Shown here one piece after another: positions 62,740 to 64,000 of a stretch of DNA of 64,000 bases; the first letter of the stretch is position 1, and each line of letters opens with the position of its first letter. The notes under the pieces are model-generated. The model saw only the letters and a list, made by a program, of their open reading frames with translations, was not told where the DNA came from and ran no database searches. Location of the stretch: positions 6,901,319 to 6,965,318 of the forward strand of contig CM067531.1 in assembly GCA_034509925.1 (NCBI GenBank), written 5' to 3'. Origin of the DNA: Hirudinaria manillensis (lineage: Eukaryota; Annelida; Clitellata; Hirudinida; Hirudinidae). Position numbers and translations under genes: made by a program.

Positions 62740-64000
62740 ACCAAGAACGCGAAACAACCAACAATGGAGGAAGGGGAGGGACCAAAAAAACATGTCTTGT
62801 CTTGATGTGTTTGGTTCTTTTGTGATATTCTGGATTCGCAGCTAGTTTAATTGCAGCTTCGTTATCAACGTAAATTTCTGGTTTGCTAGAATATCCAGTA
62901 ATGTCCTCTAACAATCTTTTCAACCAAATTGCTTCTCTAGTAGCTTCACACGCAGCAACTACTTCTGCTTCAGTGGTTGATATGGCTACTGACGTTTGTC
63001 TTTCACTAAGCCAACTGATAGCACCTCCAGAATAAATACAAACAACACCTGATGTAGATCTTCCCGTGGTAGTGTCTCCTCCATGATCAGCATCACTGTA
63101 GCATATCAAAGTATCGTTCGTTCTAGAAGTAATACCAATATCTCTGGTACCCTGAAGATATCTAAATATCCTCTTAACCTTTACAACATCATCTCTAGTT
63201 GGGTTTTCTAGGTTTCTAGAAACAATACTAACTGCATACGCTATGTCAGGTCTTGTACATTAGGTACATTAATGCGCCTACCGCTGATCTGTATGGAAAT
63301 TTGATCTCGTTTTGATCATCACGGACATCATCTGCCTTCTCAGATTTAATAATAGGTGTTGGACATGGGCGACATTTGTCCATTCCAAATTTCTCTAGAA
63401 TCTTTTGAGTAAAGTTTCTCTGAGTGATTTTTATTGAGCCATCAGATTGTTTGTTGATTTCAATTCCAAGAAAGAATGTAGCTGGTTTAGCAACAATCTT
63501 GAATTCTTTCTCTAATTTCTGCTTGAAATCTCTAAGATCTGATTCTGACGTGGCTGCAACGATTCCATCATCGACATACAAAGCAACTAAGATTTTGCTA
63601 TGCTTTTTCTTTTGAATGAAAAGACAAGGATCTGCATCACTTTTCACAAAACCAAGATTCAACAAAAAATTTTCAGAACGTTTGTTCCAACATCTCGGAG
63701 CTTCCTTTAGTCCATACAAACTTCTCTTGAGTTTGCATACCTTTTTAGAACCATCATCAAATCCCTCTGGTTGTTGCTTGTAAATGTCTTCATCAAGTTC
63801 TCCATATAAAAATGCTGTGGATACATCAAACTGCATCATTGACATTCCTTCTGCAACTACAACACTTAGTAAAGTTCTAAAGTGGTACACACTTTTAGCA
63901 ACTGGACTAAATGTTTCAAAATAATCCTTTCCTTTTTTCTGATTAAAACCTTTAACAACCAATCTTGCTTTGTGACGTTCTATTTGACCTTCAGAGTCAT
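62740..64000 (-). mobile_element. Copia RT/RNase H region, continuing past the right edge
   Basis: The minus frame enters from 64000 (RHKARLVVKGFNQKKGKDYF) and runs to 63246. RT blocks: FSPVAKSVYHFRTLLSVVVA, MQFDVSTAFLYGELDEDIYK, CKLKRSLYGLKEAPRCWN and ALYVDDGIV with the YVDD active site. After one short frameshift near 63245 (a repeated GTACCTAATGTAC-like stretch) come PDIAYAVSIVSRNL, then RNase H: ICYSDADHGGDTTTGRSTSG and SVAISTTEAEVVAACEATRE (62678-63109). Better preserved than the copia relic at 38003. The gag to integrase part would lie beyond 64000. Confidence 0.92.

Overview
The window is animal nuclear DNA: AT-rich, intron-bearing, and dominated by transposable elements. Two conserved spliced genes can be rebuilt by eye from exon homology and matching splice phases. 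One is an alpha-carbonic-anhydrase-related protein (CARP-X/XI type, + strand, 1519-14660, ten exons, about 319 aa). The other is a BMP-type receptor-regulated Smad (Mad / Smad1/5/8, - strand, 25264-31687, five coding exons, about 453 aa, ending in SSVS). A third likely host gene is an intronless RING/B-box TRIM protein (41606-43195, +). A fourth, partly visible, encodes a cysteine-rich double cystine-knot-like secreted peptide (57958-58656, -). The element mix (HERO, R2/R4-like, jockey, gypsy and copia retrotransposons; Tc3, hAT, MULE and piggyBac-like DNA elements) suggests an invertebrate, probably an arthropod. That assignment is inference; no rRNA, tRNA or mitochondrial marker is present.

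Layout. 1-14660: CARP gene, whose 8.7 kb fourth intron hosts a HERO relic (-), a decayed gypsy element (-), a jockey-like relic (-), a second HERO endonuclease relic (+) and a MULE relic (+). 14661-19170: AT-rich intergenic DNA with low-copy repeats. 19170-22290: a GC-richer 5'-truncated HERO-clade LINE with an 867-codon open frame carrying RT, a CCHC knuckle and a restriction-like endonuclease. 22389-24025: piggyBac-like MITE material, including a perfect 409-bp tandem duplication. 25264-31708: the Mad gene, with a complete but frameshifted Tc3-like element (TIRs, TA duplications) in its 4.8 kb intron. 33029-37260: a microsatellite-associated cluster in which (TAA)n tracts flank an R2/R4 (Dong-like) LINE, then an internally deleted derivative of a similar element that keeps only the zinc-finger/Myb N-terminus and the extreme C-terminus, then an opposed L2/CR1-like 3' end. 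38003-40740: copia relic and solo LTR pieces. 41540-43195: TRIM gene. 45020-50155: three different gypsy relics, the largest with an identifiable LTR and primer-binding region. 54540-57153: another gypsy relic. 58964-60029: a hAT element with an 8-bp target duplication that carries a piece of a Tc3-like element. 60800-64000: gypsy RNase H relic and the RT/RNase H end of a copia element that runs off the right edge.

The host genes have no evident functional relation to each other (an acatalytic CARP, a BMP-signalling transcription factor, a putative ubiquitin ligase, a secreted peptide). Most of the other recognisable coding potential is transposon-derived and mostly decayed. The best leads are the TAA-associated LINE with its ORF1-only derivative, the TRIM protein's exact 12-residue tail repeat, and the hAT/Tc3 composite.
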